Positions 49,001 to 61,338 of a stretch of 64,000 nucleotides of DNA are shown piece after piece (position 1 is the first letter of the stretch; the number at the start of each line of letters is the position of its first letter). The notes under the pieces are model-generated. The model did not search any database, was not told the DNA's origin, and was given only the letters and a program-made list of their open reading frames with translations. The DNA comes from Eutypa lata (taxonomy: Eukaryota > Ascomycota > Sordariomycetes > Xylariales > Diatrypaceae). The stretch covers positions 186,001 to 250,000 of the forward strand of contig JAKULF010000007.1 in NCBI GenBank assembly GCA_022661535.1, given 5' to 3'. Position numbers and translations under genes: made by a program.

Positions 49001-50616
49001 CCTGTTCGCAAGACATATCCACTACTCGCATAGTATAGCGTGCGTAGCGTACGTAGCATATCCATATACGTTGAGTTCCATTCTGTCCCTCTCTCGTCTC
49101 TGGCTCTCCACATGGTCTTACCTACCCTTCGCCGCTCGGCTCGTGTTGGTACTCGAAAAAGCATATTGGTTCAGCTAAGCATTGTACTGTAGGTAGACAG
49201 TTTTGATAACTCAGCCTACCTACCTAACACGCCCGCAAGCGCCGGTCGTGGCTCTCTCTCTCTCTCTCTCTCGGGTCTTTCTTGTCTAGCACTTTTCGTG
49301 AAGGGCATGTCTCGCCCAATGGCTTTCTTCCTCATGCAAAATCCGTATGAACCAGGCAGGTAAATAGAGTATTGGCTCCACCGCCCTTCGTCTCGTGCAG
49401 CTTCGATTTTTGAGGCTGACTGAGAAAGGGCATCTTTTCGTGTTGCACTACTCGAATAGGAAATCTACTGCTTCTCGACATCCAATCGCTCACTTTTGCC
49501 CACGACAACTCGGAAGTATCCCAGTTCTTTTCTTTTAGTTACGGTAGACCACTCCATTTTCTCATGTTATATACGTACGTACATACATATGTGCATCCTT
49601 CCCGTTGCCGAGCTAGCTGAGGTGTGTGGGACGGGACGTAGGTTGGTGCCGTGCTCGTCCTATAAGTGAGCCCTCATATAAGTCCGTCTGCCGGCCCAAA
49701 TCTGACAGCTACGGAAAGAGTAACACTTATAAGCTGCTTGATCTGCTCTTGGACAAGAGGTTTGTAATCAGCAAGGTTATACATAGAGTCTTCTTCTCAG
49801 TGAGACGAGACATTCATTGTTTTCCCTTGCATGAGGGTGGATGATCACCGAAGGCCCCCATCTAGTAAAAGTCCTCGTCCTCCTCGGCCTGTTCGGCCTG
49901 CTCGACGCTCAAACTACAACCGCTTACAGGACCTGTTACGTGTGTGTGTGTGTGTGTAAGTCAACGGATGGAAGTCAAGTCAGCATTTGTGTAAACTGGA
50001 CTGATCGGATCGACCGCGGTATCATCATCCTTTCTACCCGCCACTTTATTTACATACGCGCCGGGCTGCCGGGTTCGGTAGCCTTGGAAGTCCACACACG
50101 CAGTTAGCATAGCACCTCCCTACCCAAGGTTGTGGTCAATTGTGGCCCCCCGTTTTGTGTGTCAGCGGGATCCTTTTGGTTCGGCCCCCCCAAGGTCATC
50201 TCCGATCGCCAGCCTGTCCCACATTGCGGATTCCCAGTCATCACTGCAGCCACAACGACCCCCGGTCGGTCCCCTACGGCACGGCGCAGCTTTCGAAGTA
50301 ACGTACTAGTTGGCTTCCTTAAACAGCAACCATGCCGCTGCTCGGTCACCACCAACCAACTCCCGGTCAGAACAATGTTCCGCTGGAATTGTTACCAAAA
50401 CATCCGAGGGTTATATACAGCCTATTCTTTATCACCCTCGGATTCCTTTTTCTCTCGACATTGCGCTCTGTCATAGTAGAAAGAAGAAGAAGAAGAAGAA
50501 AGTGCATAGCACGGTCCGGCACGCTACCCACCAGCAGCGCAGTCTCGGTGGCACTCAACCAACAGCGACTCTGGCTCTCAGAAAAGTCACGTGGGGTCAG
50601 CAACAACTACATAGCC
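45700..50616. other. Gene-poor region, about 4.9 kb
   Basis: No gene supported. It holds a 31-base poly-A run (46043-46073), a GAGA run near 48577-48596, a CT run near 49254-49272, a triplicated CACTCATG unit near 48098-48120, and TACG/TATG tracts near 48170-48195. The open frame upstream of 50617 continues the next gene's frame but probably represents leader sequence. Confidence 0.5.
46043..46073 (+). repeat. Poly-A run of 31
   Basis: An uninterrupted A homopolymer in non-coding DNA, about 350 bp to the right of the AT island. It could be a retroposon tail or a slippage product. Confidence 0.95.
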
Positions 50617-51339
50617 ATGTCGGCCAACCACCCGCCCGAAAAGCCTCACCCTGAGACAGAGTTACGCCCGTATCCGGCGCACGATGCTACGAGTGATGAG
50701 GACCGCTCAAGAGTGCCAAGTGACGATGAAGGAGCTAGGGATCACGCCGTTCCATCAACAACACGGAACGTGGAAGGAGATGGGCGAGGGGATTCAATGT
50801 ACCGTCCGCCGCCGCCCCCACCACTTACACCACCAACATTCACAGCGGGAAGCTTCCCATTCGAGGATCGCCGACTGAGTGGAGCTGTGTCGGTTGTGGG
50901 AGACCTGGATATGAGCTTCTTCGATCAACCGAACCCAGATTACACATCTTCCTCGGACTCTTCCTCCACAGCACTAGACACCAAGCAGACCACCCCGGCA
51001 ACGCCCAGGCGCAAGTCCTACACGAAGATGCTGCCGATCGGCTCGCCTCGGGTCGTCACCACGGATGGCGAGCTGGACTACCACCACGCGCTCTCGTTCT
51101 CCCCCAGCTCGTTCCCATCTTCGAGCCCGATCCTGCCTCTGGCCCCCCACGCCTCCTTCGACCAGCCGAAGGAGATCGACGTCAAGGGGGAGATCATCTC
51201 GCTGACGGACGACTCGGGAGCAGGCTGGAAACGGCACACACGCGTCTACGGTGGCGGGGTCTGCCTAGCGTGTATGGCGTCCGGGGGCCAGCATGGCGGC
51301 TTCTACGGCGAGAACGTGCGTCCGGAGGATCGGCGGTAG
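50617..51339 (+). CDS. Conserved fungal protein of unknown function, CLAC-containing C-terminus
   Basis: One exon; I prefer the ATG at 50617 (MSANHPPEKPHPETELRPYP, 240 residues). The same frame stays open back to ATG 50332, adding 95 residues with a hydrophobic span (SLFFITLGFLFLSTL) and an Arg run; this is probably leader, but a membrane-anchored longer form cannot be excluded. The body is disordered: Asp/Glu/Ser-rich near the start, then a PPPPPPLTPP stretch, then Ser/Thr-rich. The C-terminal 50 residues are a compact block (KEIDVKGEIISLTDDSGAGW, RHTRVYGGGVCLACMASG, HGGFYGENVRPEDRR) that I remember as conserved across filamentous ascomycetes. The single CLAC pair may bind metal, but no partner Cys/His set is obvious. 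Function is unknown. It stands alone at the right edge of the gene-poor region. Confidence 0.78.
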   Translation: MSANHPPEKPHPETELRPYPAHDATSDEDRSRVPSDDEGARDHAVPSTTRNVEGDGRGDSMYRPPPPPPLTPPTFTAGSFPFEDRRLSGAVSVVGDLDMSFFDQPNPDYTSSSDSSSTALDTKQTTPATPRRKSYTKMLPIGSPRVVTTDGELDYHHALSFSPSSFPSSSPILPLAPHASFDQPKEIDVKGEIISLTDDSGAGWKRHTRVYGGGVCLACMASGGQHGGFYGENVRPEDRR

Positions 51340-54300
51340 AACGCGAAGGCTCTGCGAGAGAAAGAACTACACAGCAACACACACTACTATCATTACGGTA
51401 CGACCGAAAGCATCCCGAGCATATGTTTGTTTATCTATTTTTAGGGGGTTTTTCGTGGCATGCGTGCGCGCATCATCACATCTACATTCAGTTTGGGATT
51501 GTGGCTAGGGCCAGTACCTACCGGAGACGACGCATATCTACGGGGGCTTACGGTGATGTATTGGGGCGCATCTCCGGCGGTTCTTCATGCTTAGAGGGGA
51601 TCTCCGGGAAGGACGAGGCGTTCCTGTAATATTTCGGCATGAACATAGTGCCTGTTTGGGCGGTTGACCCTTGGAGCAATAGGTGAATTGGGTACTTCTA
51701 GGTACTTTCACGATGGCGCATGTTATTTTTTTTACTTGGGTTTTATTGTTTACATTGGGGCATCGGGAAACTAACGCATGTAACGACTTTCTTTTGTTCA
51801 ACCATCGTTTGTCTGTATGTCTGTCTGTCTATACTATGTATAAAGTTCAATTTTATTGATATTTTCTCTGCCCATTTTTTAATACATAATTCATGCTTTT
51901 CTTTATCCCAAGCCTGCGAGGGCAGATCCCTCGGTCACCAGCAGAGGAAGAGGCCGGCCTCGCCGTGCATGATCCTCGCGCCAAGCTTTCTCCGTCTAAC
52001 CAGGGGGATTTGAACTTTTTTTGTTTGTGTTTCTTTCTTTCACCACCCCCTTCCGAGGCTCAGCCTCAATTGGCGTCAACACGACGTTGCAATTATTTCT
52101 AATTTACTCAAACGTCGTCATCCCGTTTGCCACCCGCAAACAAATTTGATGACAATCACGGCGACCGATATTTGGATTTATGGCAGACATGTATGTACGT
52201 AATCAAGCGAGCAAACAAGCAACCGAATACGGTGCATCACAACAGGGGTTTTCTCCCTCCAAGGTTCATCCCCCCAGCTCACACCCACCACTGCGATGGT
52301 TGATGACAAAGGCTTTTCCTGTTATTGTACACTATGCTATTCCTTTCCCCGGGTCTCCTTTAACAGGTCCGACGTTCTAGAAAAATGCGAGTATGTACCT
52401 ATGCATGTAGGGCCCTTCCTTCGTTCCTTCGCCTTTGCCGGAGGATCGTTAATCCTCTATTACAATACCAGGGTCCCCCTCTCCAACCCGCTCCATACGG
52501 TTAAAAAGCTACCGAATGTGGTCGGTTAATGCGCCGAAACACTTTGGATTAAGGCGTTCGTCGCACAACCTCTCTTCGGGTGCCCCATATGCCTACAATA
52601 GGAAGAAAGCCTGCCGAATCCAGGAAACAGTTCGAGATCCCATCGCTGCTTTTTTTGGACATCATCGGTGCCTTCGGAATCTGTTGCAGGGTGTAACTAA
52701 CGGCGACATGGCTGACGCTAGCGAGATGACCATCCCACTAGCTCGCAACCGGCGTTACGTCTAGGTATGTATCTAGTCACGTAGCTACACCCATGGTAGG
52801 TGGATGATGGTGTTCATGTCGACCAAGCCGTCCTACATATCTACATACGCGGTACAGGCTTCTGCTGAAACGGGTAAGAGGTGATAGTCTCTGTATTATA
52901 CGTATAAGGTCCAGCTTCTTTACGTTAACTACCTACCTATATATGTCCGAAGCAGTACGGATTGATATTGCTGACCGCGTTCGTCCGCTTATGCGCCATA
53001 GGGCGCTCCGATCCCTGTCTTCGATCTTTTATACCAAGTACATATTGTGACGTCTTCTTGATCGTATTTAAGAATTACTACATTGGGTGTTACGGGGTAT
53101 TCGGTTTGTTAAGGAGCTTTAAAGGATACTTCTTTAGGCTAGAGATGATACTGATGGGTGCAACATTCCCTACGTCTTTCGCATGCATGAATTTGCCAAT
53201 ACGGTAGGAAAGGTTGTGAACTACTAGAGTAAGTACTAGCAATAGAAACGCCGCATGAGACTAAGAAAGTTCTTCCGAACAAACCGGGTGTATATTATCA
53301 AGCAGGGCTTTTAAACGCGGCGGGTGTAACGGTAGCTGATGAATAGAATCATGTTGTACAATTAGACTGTTCAACAATTTCTCCCCGCTCCGTGGAACTA
53401 TTATGCGAATCTACTAGCATCGAGAAACCAATCTTATGCCTTATGGCAGTAGTAGAACCCGCCGGGATACTTACAAACTAGTTTATTTCATGACAGAGAA
53501 ATCGGAATGTCGCATGCTTCCTAGATGCCGTAGTGATTATTATTGCTTCCATGATGTGACTGATTATCCAGTCACATAAACAAGGATTAACTACCTAGGT
53601 TGAGGGGTTAACCAAAGCGTCCAGTCCTGTATTTAATTGAGCGTGATCTCACCGGTTAGGGATTAACTGAAAAGTACGCAGCAGATAGATAATTAGCTAC
53701 ATAATTTAGGGCTGCTAGGACACTCCGCGCTGCAATCTAGACGTGCTTAAGCACAGCACAGTAAGCCGTAAAGAAAAGGCCTCCCAGCCCCATGACATGA
53801 AGCTGATCGCAATCTGGTAAGTACTAGCTTGGCCAAGACTTCCTTACACTGCAGCCCGTAGGGCTGATGCTACATAACCTGCCGATAGTTATGCGGGTCT
53901 AAGGTCCAAGCGGAACCCGGCAAGGTGGACCGACACGACAGCTCCTGTTCATGTTGGTTACATACTTAACTAATAACTGTTAGGTATTCGTATGCAGGTA
54001 TGTATGTATGTAATCAGCCAACATTGTAGCTAGTTGATTCATCCGACAAGAAAATTGAGAGCGCCAGCAACGGCGGCCAAGCAGGAACTTGCATCCGTCG
54101 GCCGTGCTTACTATACTCACCTAGATAGTTACCTACTTAGTTATCTCCCCGTTCCATCTAACTAAGGGGTGATCTTGCGAGTGGGAGAGATGTGGTAATC
54201 CATCAGGGTAGGACCTGCTCCGAATCGCTGCCCCTCGAACATCGAACCGTGAGATGGGCTAGGCAGCTGCATTGATGATAGGAACCAGTACGATTCTCGT

Positions 54301-55784
54301 ATAATGGCTATACGGGAACTTCCATTCCAGCTATACACCCGCAATGCTCAAAAAAGTAACCTGGAGCGGAAACCCTTACCCTCTAGGGTAGTCACAAAGC
54401 ATTCTTCTATCATGACAAATCTCGTACCGGCATAACGACAAAGGTATTATGCAAGGATACAACACAACAAGCTGCTCTCTGTCAGCCCTGTAGGGTGGAC
54501 CAACAACCTCGCACTAGACCTTTTAGCGGCAGGATGGCGGGTGAGACGGACCCGTCGACCTCACTAGGAAGATCTCCGATCTTATCAGAGGGATATGCCG
54601 TTGCTTCCAAGCTACATATCAAGGAATATGTATACATGTATCCTTTTCCCCATGTCAGCCAGCCTACATACCTATGAATATGCATATGCATATGCGTACG
54701 GACGTAATGAACCACCCCCAGGTCTCGCTAACTAGTTATTAATCCAGTCCTGGATCATCACGGCTCCAGGGTACAAATGAGGAGAGGGGGACCTACCTAA
54801 CTCTGCTAGCTGATCTGACTCAGAACGTTAAGCATGGGCTCGTAGCTCGGTAGATGATAGGGATCGTGTCACTCGACTTTCCTCTTCTTCTTCTTCTTCT
54901 TCTTCTTCGCGGAGCCGAGGTGCTTGCTGCCTTGTCCCTTACTCCCAAGGGAAGGGTGGTGCTGTGCTTATGCACCCACTTAGATAGATCGGGATATGCG
55001 GGGTTTAGGGAGGGAGTTGGTGTTCTCTAACTAGTGAGGAGGTTATCTAAAGCTTGGTCTTCTCTTATAAATTACAGCACTATCTAAAACCCGCCAGGGG
55101 ATGATACTCTATGTGATCAGAACTAGAATCATTGAAACGCAGCTGATAGGTATATATTTCTAGTAACGGTTAATAGCAGCCAGGCCGCGCTCAATATATC
55201 ACGAAATATTTGTGTGCAGATATCCTTATCAGTTAAGTGTGTAACGGCACACGAAAAGGTAGTATGTGATGTGATGCATCTATTGATCTCCGTGTTATAG
55301 TGAATACATCGAACTAGGTGAGGAAAAGAATTAATATCTATCTAAGTGAGATGGCCTACAATAGTACAGATGGTATAAATACCGTAGGCACCTATCGTAA
55401 CAACCCCCAAGGAATCCAACCTGAGTCCATTCACATACCAATCACCTAATCCACCAACCCACGCCATCCTTCGTAAGCACGATTGGATTGGGTGTATGTA
55501 GTGGAGACCGCGGAGGATGTTGACAGTTGGTTACAATTTACAATTGCGGTCTGCGGCACAGTCGTGTCACTCCACGCAAAGGGCCTGAGTAAACCGAGGA
55601 GAAGTTAGGCAACCATTTATTTTGTATTGACCGTGAAGTATCCGTAATGCGCCACATTACGTGATGAACCAAAGTTGGGTAAATGAATGGCAACTGATTA
55701 AAGGGGCATCCCTAGAGTTCGACTACTACAAGCGCAAAAAAACAGGCATCAATCACCATTTTCACCTTACAAAGGACTTGAATT
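51340..55784. other. Intergenic, about 4.4 kb, no gene seen
   Basis: Open frames at 51720-52013, 52516-52764 and 52962-53207 are short and lack family likeness. It holds a (CTT)n run at about 54883-54907, a TATG tract near 53997-54012 and a GCATAT tract near 54679-54697. Confidence 0.5.
54883..54907. repeat. (CTT)n trinucleotide microsatellite
   Basis: About eight CTT units in non-coding DNA, roughly 0.9 kb upstream of the M3 peptidase. Confidence 0.85.
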
Positions 55785-57985
55785 ATGAATATCACATATA
55801 GCTACCCACCGCAATCCCCTCTCATATTTGATGCAAATATTGAGAGGGTTCTCCGGACCAGCAGCGAGCTATGTTATACATTAAAGGATGTTATAGATGA
55901 GCTAGTATCTACAGTCAGGCCGGAAGATGTCACTTTTGGGAATGTTCTCGAGGTCCTTTTGCAGTATGAAAATGAGGCTCAGCTCACTTCTAACCTGGTC
56001 AATGTGTACTCTCTCGTCGCAACTGATACGGAACTAAGGCGTGCTGCATCTCAGGCTGTGGAAAAGATTTCATATTGCCGAATGAAGTTCAAAGCCAACA
56101 CGGACTTGTTCCGCCTCGTGGATGCGGTGCATAAAAAAGAACAGAGAAATGGTAACACGCTCGATACCGAGCGCCGAAAGGCTCTCGAAAAAGAGAGACG
56201 AGGTTATGTCCGCAAGGGGATGGGACTGCTTCTGGCAGATATGGACGGAGCTGGACATACAGTGAGGGATATTGCGCAAAGATTGAAGAGTATTGAGTTG
56301 GAGTTCGCAAGGAACTTAGATGAGAAGGAGCATTCCATTTGGCTTGCTCGTGATAAACTCGCCGGAATTCCCGATGACGCGCTTTCTGGCTTGGAGGCCG
56401 GGACTGGAGAGCTGGTCGGCAAATCGAAGCTGGATTTGACTGGTATGGAAGCTAGATGGATGCTGGGTTTAGCGAGCTCGCCTGCTACGAAAGAAAGAAT
56501 TTACTTGGGTACCAGACAAGTGGTAAGTATCGTTGATCTTATTACCGTCTCGCTTGCCTACAGTATTGATACGACTATAGGCAAGCGAGAACGTCCCGCT
56601 TTTCAACGAAGCTATCCAGCTGCGCTACCAGGCAGCACAGCTCTTAGGTTACGCAAACCATACCGCATATAAGGTAGATACTATGATGGCCAAAACACCT
56701 GGTGCTGTGATGGACCTTCTAGAGGGTATTCGCGATCGAGTCCTCCGACAGTTGCCCGAGGATTTCCAAAGGCTCCTCGAACTGAAAAGGGGCGACCCCG
56801 CCGCCCAGGGTCAGCCAAACGACGATGTTATACTCTGGTCTGACCTGCCATACTACAGTCGCATGTTTGAGAAACAGAACTACTCGGTGGACCATGGACT
56901 AATCGCGGAGTACTTCCCGCTCTATCAGACCGTCTCTAAAATGCTAACGTTGTTCGGCAAATTATTCGGATTCGTGTTTATAGAGATAACGAACACGAAC
57001 TGTGAATCGAGCGTTCCAGAACAAGGTCTTATCTGGCATCCAGACGTAATGCTTTATAGTGTCTGGAACGATGAAAAAGAAGGAGGGGGATTTGCTGGGT
57101 ATCTGTACTTAGATCTTCATCCACGCCCTGGGAAAAGCGGCGGTGCCCAGTGTCTCCCTTTGGAGCTAGGTTTTGAGCGTCCAGACGGGGGGCGGCATTA
57201 CCCATCGACAGTATTACTGACTAACTTCAGCAAGCCAGCAGAAGGCAGGCCGTCCTTGCTCCAGCACTCCGAGGTGGTTTTGCTGTTCCACGAACTCGGG
57301 CACGGAATGCATGATCTTTCGGGCCGATGCAAGTACTCGCGCTTCCATGGCGCAGAGACAGCCGGCGACTTCAACGAGGCTCCGTCTCAGATGTTGGAGA
57401 ATTGGTGCTGGGATGCCACGGCGCTGAAGCGTCTCTCGGGCCACTATAGAACAGGCGACACTTTACCGGACTCGGTGGTTGCGTCGCTGCTTCGCACTAG
57501 AGTCGTTCTCCCTGCTGTGAAGCTCTTACCGCAGCTGAGAATGACGCTTTTCGATGCGGCTGTGCATTCTACAGCCCCGTCGAAGGGTGGTTCAATTGAC
57601 GTAGCTAAGATGTATGCTGAATATAATGAGCTAGGTGGAATGAAGAGCACGGACGATGAGTAAGACTCCCTCCTAACTCACATTGTTTGTGTATACCGAG
57701 TCCCAACGGAACTCACGCATCTCTAGGTACGGGTACGCAAGCTACAGACACCTGTTCGCCGGTAACGATGCAACAATGTACAGCTACCTCTGGTCAAAGG
57801 TCCTTGCTATGGACATGTTTGATACGGCGTTTAAGCAGGATCCTCTAGATGACAAGGTCGGAAGGCACTACAGGCATTTGGTGCTTGAGAAAGGCGGCAG
57901 TCAAGATGAGATGGAGACCCTCGTTCAATTCCTTGGTCGAAAGCCGACGTCTGAAGCATTCTACAACTCACTGGGTCTAGATTGA
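55785..57985 (+). CDS. PRD1: M3 metallopeptidase, thimet oligopeptidase / saccharolysin type
   Basis: Three exons (55785-56522, 56581-57659, 57727-57985) with introns of 58 and 67 nt give 691 residues, the normal family size. The first join reads RQVASENVPLFNEAIQLRYQ and the second DDEYGYASYRHLFAGNDATM, both conserved. The zinc site is HELGH at residues 483-487 with the third ligand E512 in NEAPSQMLENW. The helical N-terminal half is typical of the family (ERRGYVRKGMGLL, MARTP-like MMAKTPGAVM near 280). No signal peptide or obvious mitochondrial leader is seen at the chosen ATG, so a cytosolic enzyme cleaving short peptides is likely. Without the first splice the frame runs into an unrelated Arg-rich stretch and stops. 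It is convergent with the short-chain dehydrogenase, 208 bp away. Confidence 0.95.
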
Positions 57986-58193
57986 GTTTCAACTCGTATC
58001 ACAACTTGATTCATATCCCGTAAGCACCAGACGCATATCAGCGCAGTTGATTCCAAAACTCAGAGCATCAATCTTTGAACCCCTCATCATCCCAGTCCTA
58101 CCTAGAATCAAGTATCTTGACTACATACCCCATATGTAAACCTATCCCACAAACCTAAGCTCCATCCATTTCTGCCCAACCTAGCACTAAACC

Positions 58194-59183
58194 TCAAGTA
58201 GTACCCATCCACTTCACAAGATCCTCAAACGCCTTCCTCTTCTCATCCTCCCCCTTAATGAACATCTCCCTCGCCACGCCCACAGGGACCTCCTCATCGG
58301 CCCTCACGAGCCCATCCCAGCACTCCTCGGTGAACTCCTCAATCGGCATCCCGAAGTCCGTCGGGCCCCTGGCGCGCAGCTCCTCCTGCAACCCGTGCAG
58401 CTCCGTCTGCACGGCCGGCGGCAGCACCTCCACGACCCGGATGTGTCCGCTCTTCTCCTTGTCAGCCGCGAGCTGCGCCCGCATCGACCACATCAGCGAG
58501 TGCAGCGCCGCCTTGGAAGCGCAGTAGTTCGCGCACCGCGGCAGCGGCACCACGGCCAGCCCCGACGACACGGCCACGATGGCCGCGGGGCGCGGCGCGA
58601 GGGACTGCAGGTGCGGGAGGAGGTGCGTTAGCAGGAATATGTACGACGTGTAGTTCGTCGTTAGCTCCTGCTGCACGCGCCCTAGGTCGATGCCCGCGGG
58701 CTGCGTGAAGTTCAGCGTTCGCTGGATCCCCGAGTTGAGGACTACGCAGTCGAGTGTCGGGTATGTCTTGGTGATGCTGGTAGTCAGTCATGTTAGCTGT
58801 CTTGTTTGGTTTGTTTGTTTGTTTCCATTTGATGCTGCGAGCAGCAGGTGCTTATGAAGCTTTCTAAGGATGACGGACGGCTCTTGGGTTAAACATGAGC
58901 AGACTCTCCCTAGCCTTCCTCGATCGGTTTTCCGGACAGAAGAAACGAAAAATGAGAGGGCTTACTTCTTCACCCAGCCCTGGATGTCGTCTAGCTTCGT
59001 GATATCGAATTGCGAGGCGGCAGCCTTGTCAGAGCCATGCTTGGCCACGAAGGCATCTAGCCTCTCCTGCCGCCGGCCGACAGCAATGACGAAGATGCCG
59101 TTCTCGATCATGCGCTCGGCTAGCGCGAGACCTATACCGGCCGTGCAGCCAACTATGAGAACTGTCTTATATGGAAACCCCAT
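58194..59183 (-). CDS. Short-chain dehydrogenase/reductase (classical SDR)
   Basis: Two exons on the minus strand (59183-58966 and 58776-58194) over a 189-nt intron (GTAAGC...CCAG) give 266 residues, a standard classical SDR length. The ATG at 59183 starts MGFPYKTVLIVGCTAGIGLA, placing the Rossmann motif G12xxxG16xG18 near the N-terminus; upstream in-frame codons have no ATG. The NNAG position reads LNSGIQ. The catalytic tetrad is visible as S143/S144 in AVSSGL, Y157 and K161 in YCASK. The basic residues of GRRQERLDAF after the second strand suggest NADP(H) preference. The style (GRRQERL, WVK, PAVQTELHG) resembles the DltE-like group of fungal SDRs, for which no substrate is known. It is not near biosynthetic genes, so the substrate stays open. 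Exon 2 is strongly GC-rich. Confidence 0.93.
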
Positions 59184-61338
59184 CCTTACGGTCGTAGAAA
59201 TTTCGTCTTTCTTTCCTAGTGGATAATATAGGAATGGGTTGGGTCGGAGACGCAATCTATATAGGACCTTACTCTAGAGGTTCTTTTAAGCGATGATGTC
59301 AAGATTCAATCAACAACCTCGTTACGGATGGTGCGGTGCGGGGTTTTGCGTTCAAAGCCACCAGAATCAATGATGACCTGTGTCACTATATAAGTATCTT
59401 ATCTACTACATTGATATCTGCTGACTTCCTGCAGGATGCACATTATTTTTCTATGCCGTGCCGTGTCACACCAGCTCGCAATTCGCCTCGGTCGCTTTGT
59501 GAACATATCGTTCTCGGACTTACGTCTCAGTTAAACCCGAACCCCCATAAAGTCAGCCTATCGGTCGCTTTTACTAAACCCCTGAGCGTATTTCCGTATC
59601 TGCAATACTACATCACGTGTGGGGAAAGCAGTTTATTTTCTGGGGTTCGGGGAACTTGGGTTTGTCTTAAAGGGGCCGATGTATGGTAGAAATGTATACC
59701 TATCTACCATATAATCAGATTGACCTGGTGGTAGAAGCAAGTGATTTGCCATACTTGCTGAACAGTCACTATTATAATTTTCCATGATGCCTTCATTGGA
59801 TGATTAACATAAATGTAGGCACTGTTCTTACATTCAGCTAGAGTTGCAGAGTTTAGGGGTAGTAATGGAAAGTCATCTTTGTCTAGCTAAAAGAAGGCTC
59901 TAGATACCGTGTGGAGGAAATACTAGCCTCTACCTGGTAGTGAGCTTCGGAATCACTGCTCCACATGCCTTATGTAATCACTCCCCCTATTATAGGGGAG
60001 ATCTAAACACAACCATGTAATGTTGACTCACAGTGATTGCGCCTGAGTAAGATTCCACGCCTGAGTAAAATTCCACGCCTGAGTAAAATTCCACGCCTGA
60101 GTAAAATTCAAATTATATGACAAGACTGTGGCATAACTCATTCAAACACGATACCATGAAGAATTGTATGCTATCCAAGAACGACCTATTTCAAGGGGTC
60201 ATAAACAAGGACTTCGACTCACAAGCAAACACTCGCTGGATTCCACAAATCCTTAGACCTGCATCTAGTATATCTCACGAAGCTATTGTATTAGCTTCCC
60301 CTCAGGCATGACGTGTTGGATTATCTAGTGAGCCTCTGTTATGCACCCTAGCTTGGCGCATTCGCATGTTTCGTTTAAAGGTTCTGGAAATATCTGCGAT
60401 ATGCTAGTTTTAATACACATAAAGATTCAATCAACAAGAACATTATATCAGGCAACATGGATCGGTTTAGAAAATTGAACCCCTAGGAAAATACCAGTCT
60501 ACTTTACCTCCCTTTACATCGTCGTCAGTGGCGGGAAGGTTAGTCCTGTATCAGACTAGGTATCCCATCTTTCAAGAATGTAAAAGTTAAGGTACCTGTG
60601 GTCAAGTCTACAGAGTGCTTGAATTGCTGACCCTTATTGGTAACACCCTTGATGCCTAACTAAACTCCTTGTTACTGCGGCCTGAGCCCATTGGCTGAAT
60701 AGGTCGTTTGAAACGTATCGATGATTGTCCTTTTGTAATATGCTGTTTGGTAAGTCTTAGACGGTAGTGAAACACGTTAGTCAGTTGCCTTCGATCATTC
60801 ATGAGATTGCTAAGCACTCTTATTCCGGTAATGGAAGCTCTGCACCGGCCCGGCGAAAGAAAACGGCTCATTACTCAACTTGATATATGACCTACTGGCA
60901 TTGGTATGATTGGCTCGAAGCCCTAGAACCAGTATATTCCGTTTGAGGGTCGTTATTATAAGGTGGCAGCTGATTTAGGTGGGTCGCTGCCCCAGTAACA
61001 ACTCTCTTCCGTTTACAAGTTGGTCGAGAGCCCCAATCAGGAGCTGCTGTCGCCGCCAGCAGTCGACTGCAGCCGCGTGGTACTTGTCTATAACGACGTT
61101 GCCTACAATCACATGACCCTTACAGCCTATGTTATGGGATTGCTACCTAAGGCATCTACTCCGTTTTGTCTATGTATTCCTGTGTCATTCTGCCACCTAA
61201 GAGTTGGTTGGCATTTATATATCATCGTCTTCCCCCATTTTCAGTGTGTTTGCAACAGTCTACAAACCATCTTCACAATTTTCTTATCTCCTCTGAGATC
61301 TGAGCACTGGTTTCCCCTTACTCAACCAGAGAATCAAC
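59184..61338. other. Intergenic, about 2.2 kb
   Basis: Divergent flank between the SDR and the MYND gene. It holds an 18-nt minisatellite (60041-60109). A 64-codon frame follows it at 60117 but is not credible as a gene. Confidence 0.5.
60041..60109 (+). repeat. 18-nt minisatellite, four units
   Basis: Units GCCTGAGTAAAATTCCAC start at 60041, 60059, 60077 and 60095. The first has G for A at one site and the last is cut short after 15 bases. Confidence 0.95.

Noticed and set aside
50332..50616. N-terminal extension with a hydrophobic span for the 50.6-kb gene
   Set aside because: It is in frame and starts with ATG, but the composition is leader-like and the conserved family start appears to be MSANHPPEKP at 50617. 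Kept only as an alternative.
60117..60311. 64-codon open frame right after the 18-nt minisatellite
   Set aside because: No family likeness, and the repeat units carry stops, so no longer frame exists.
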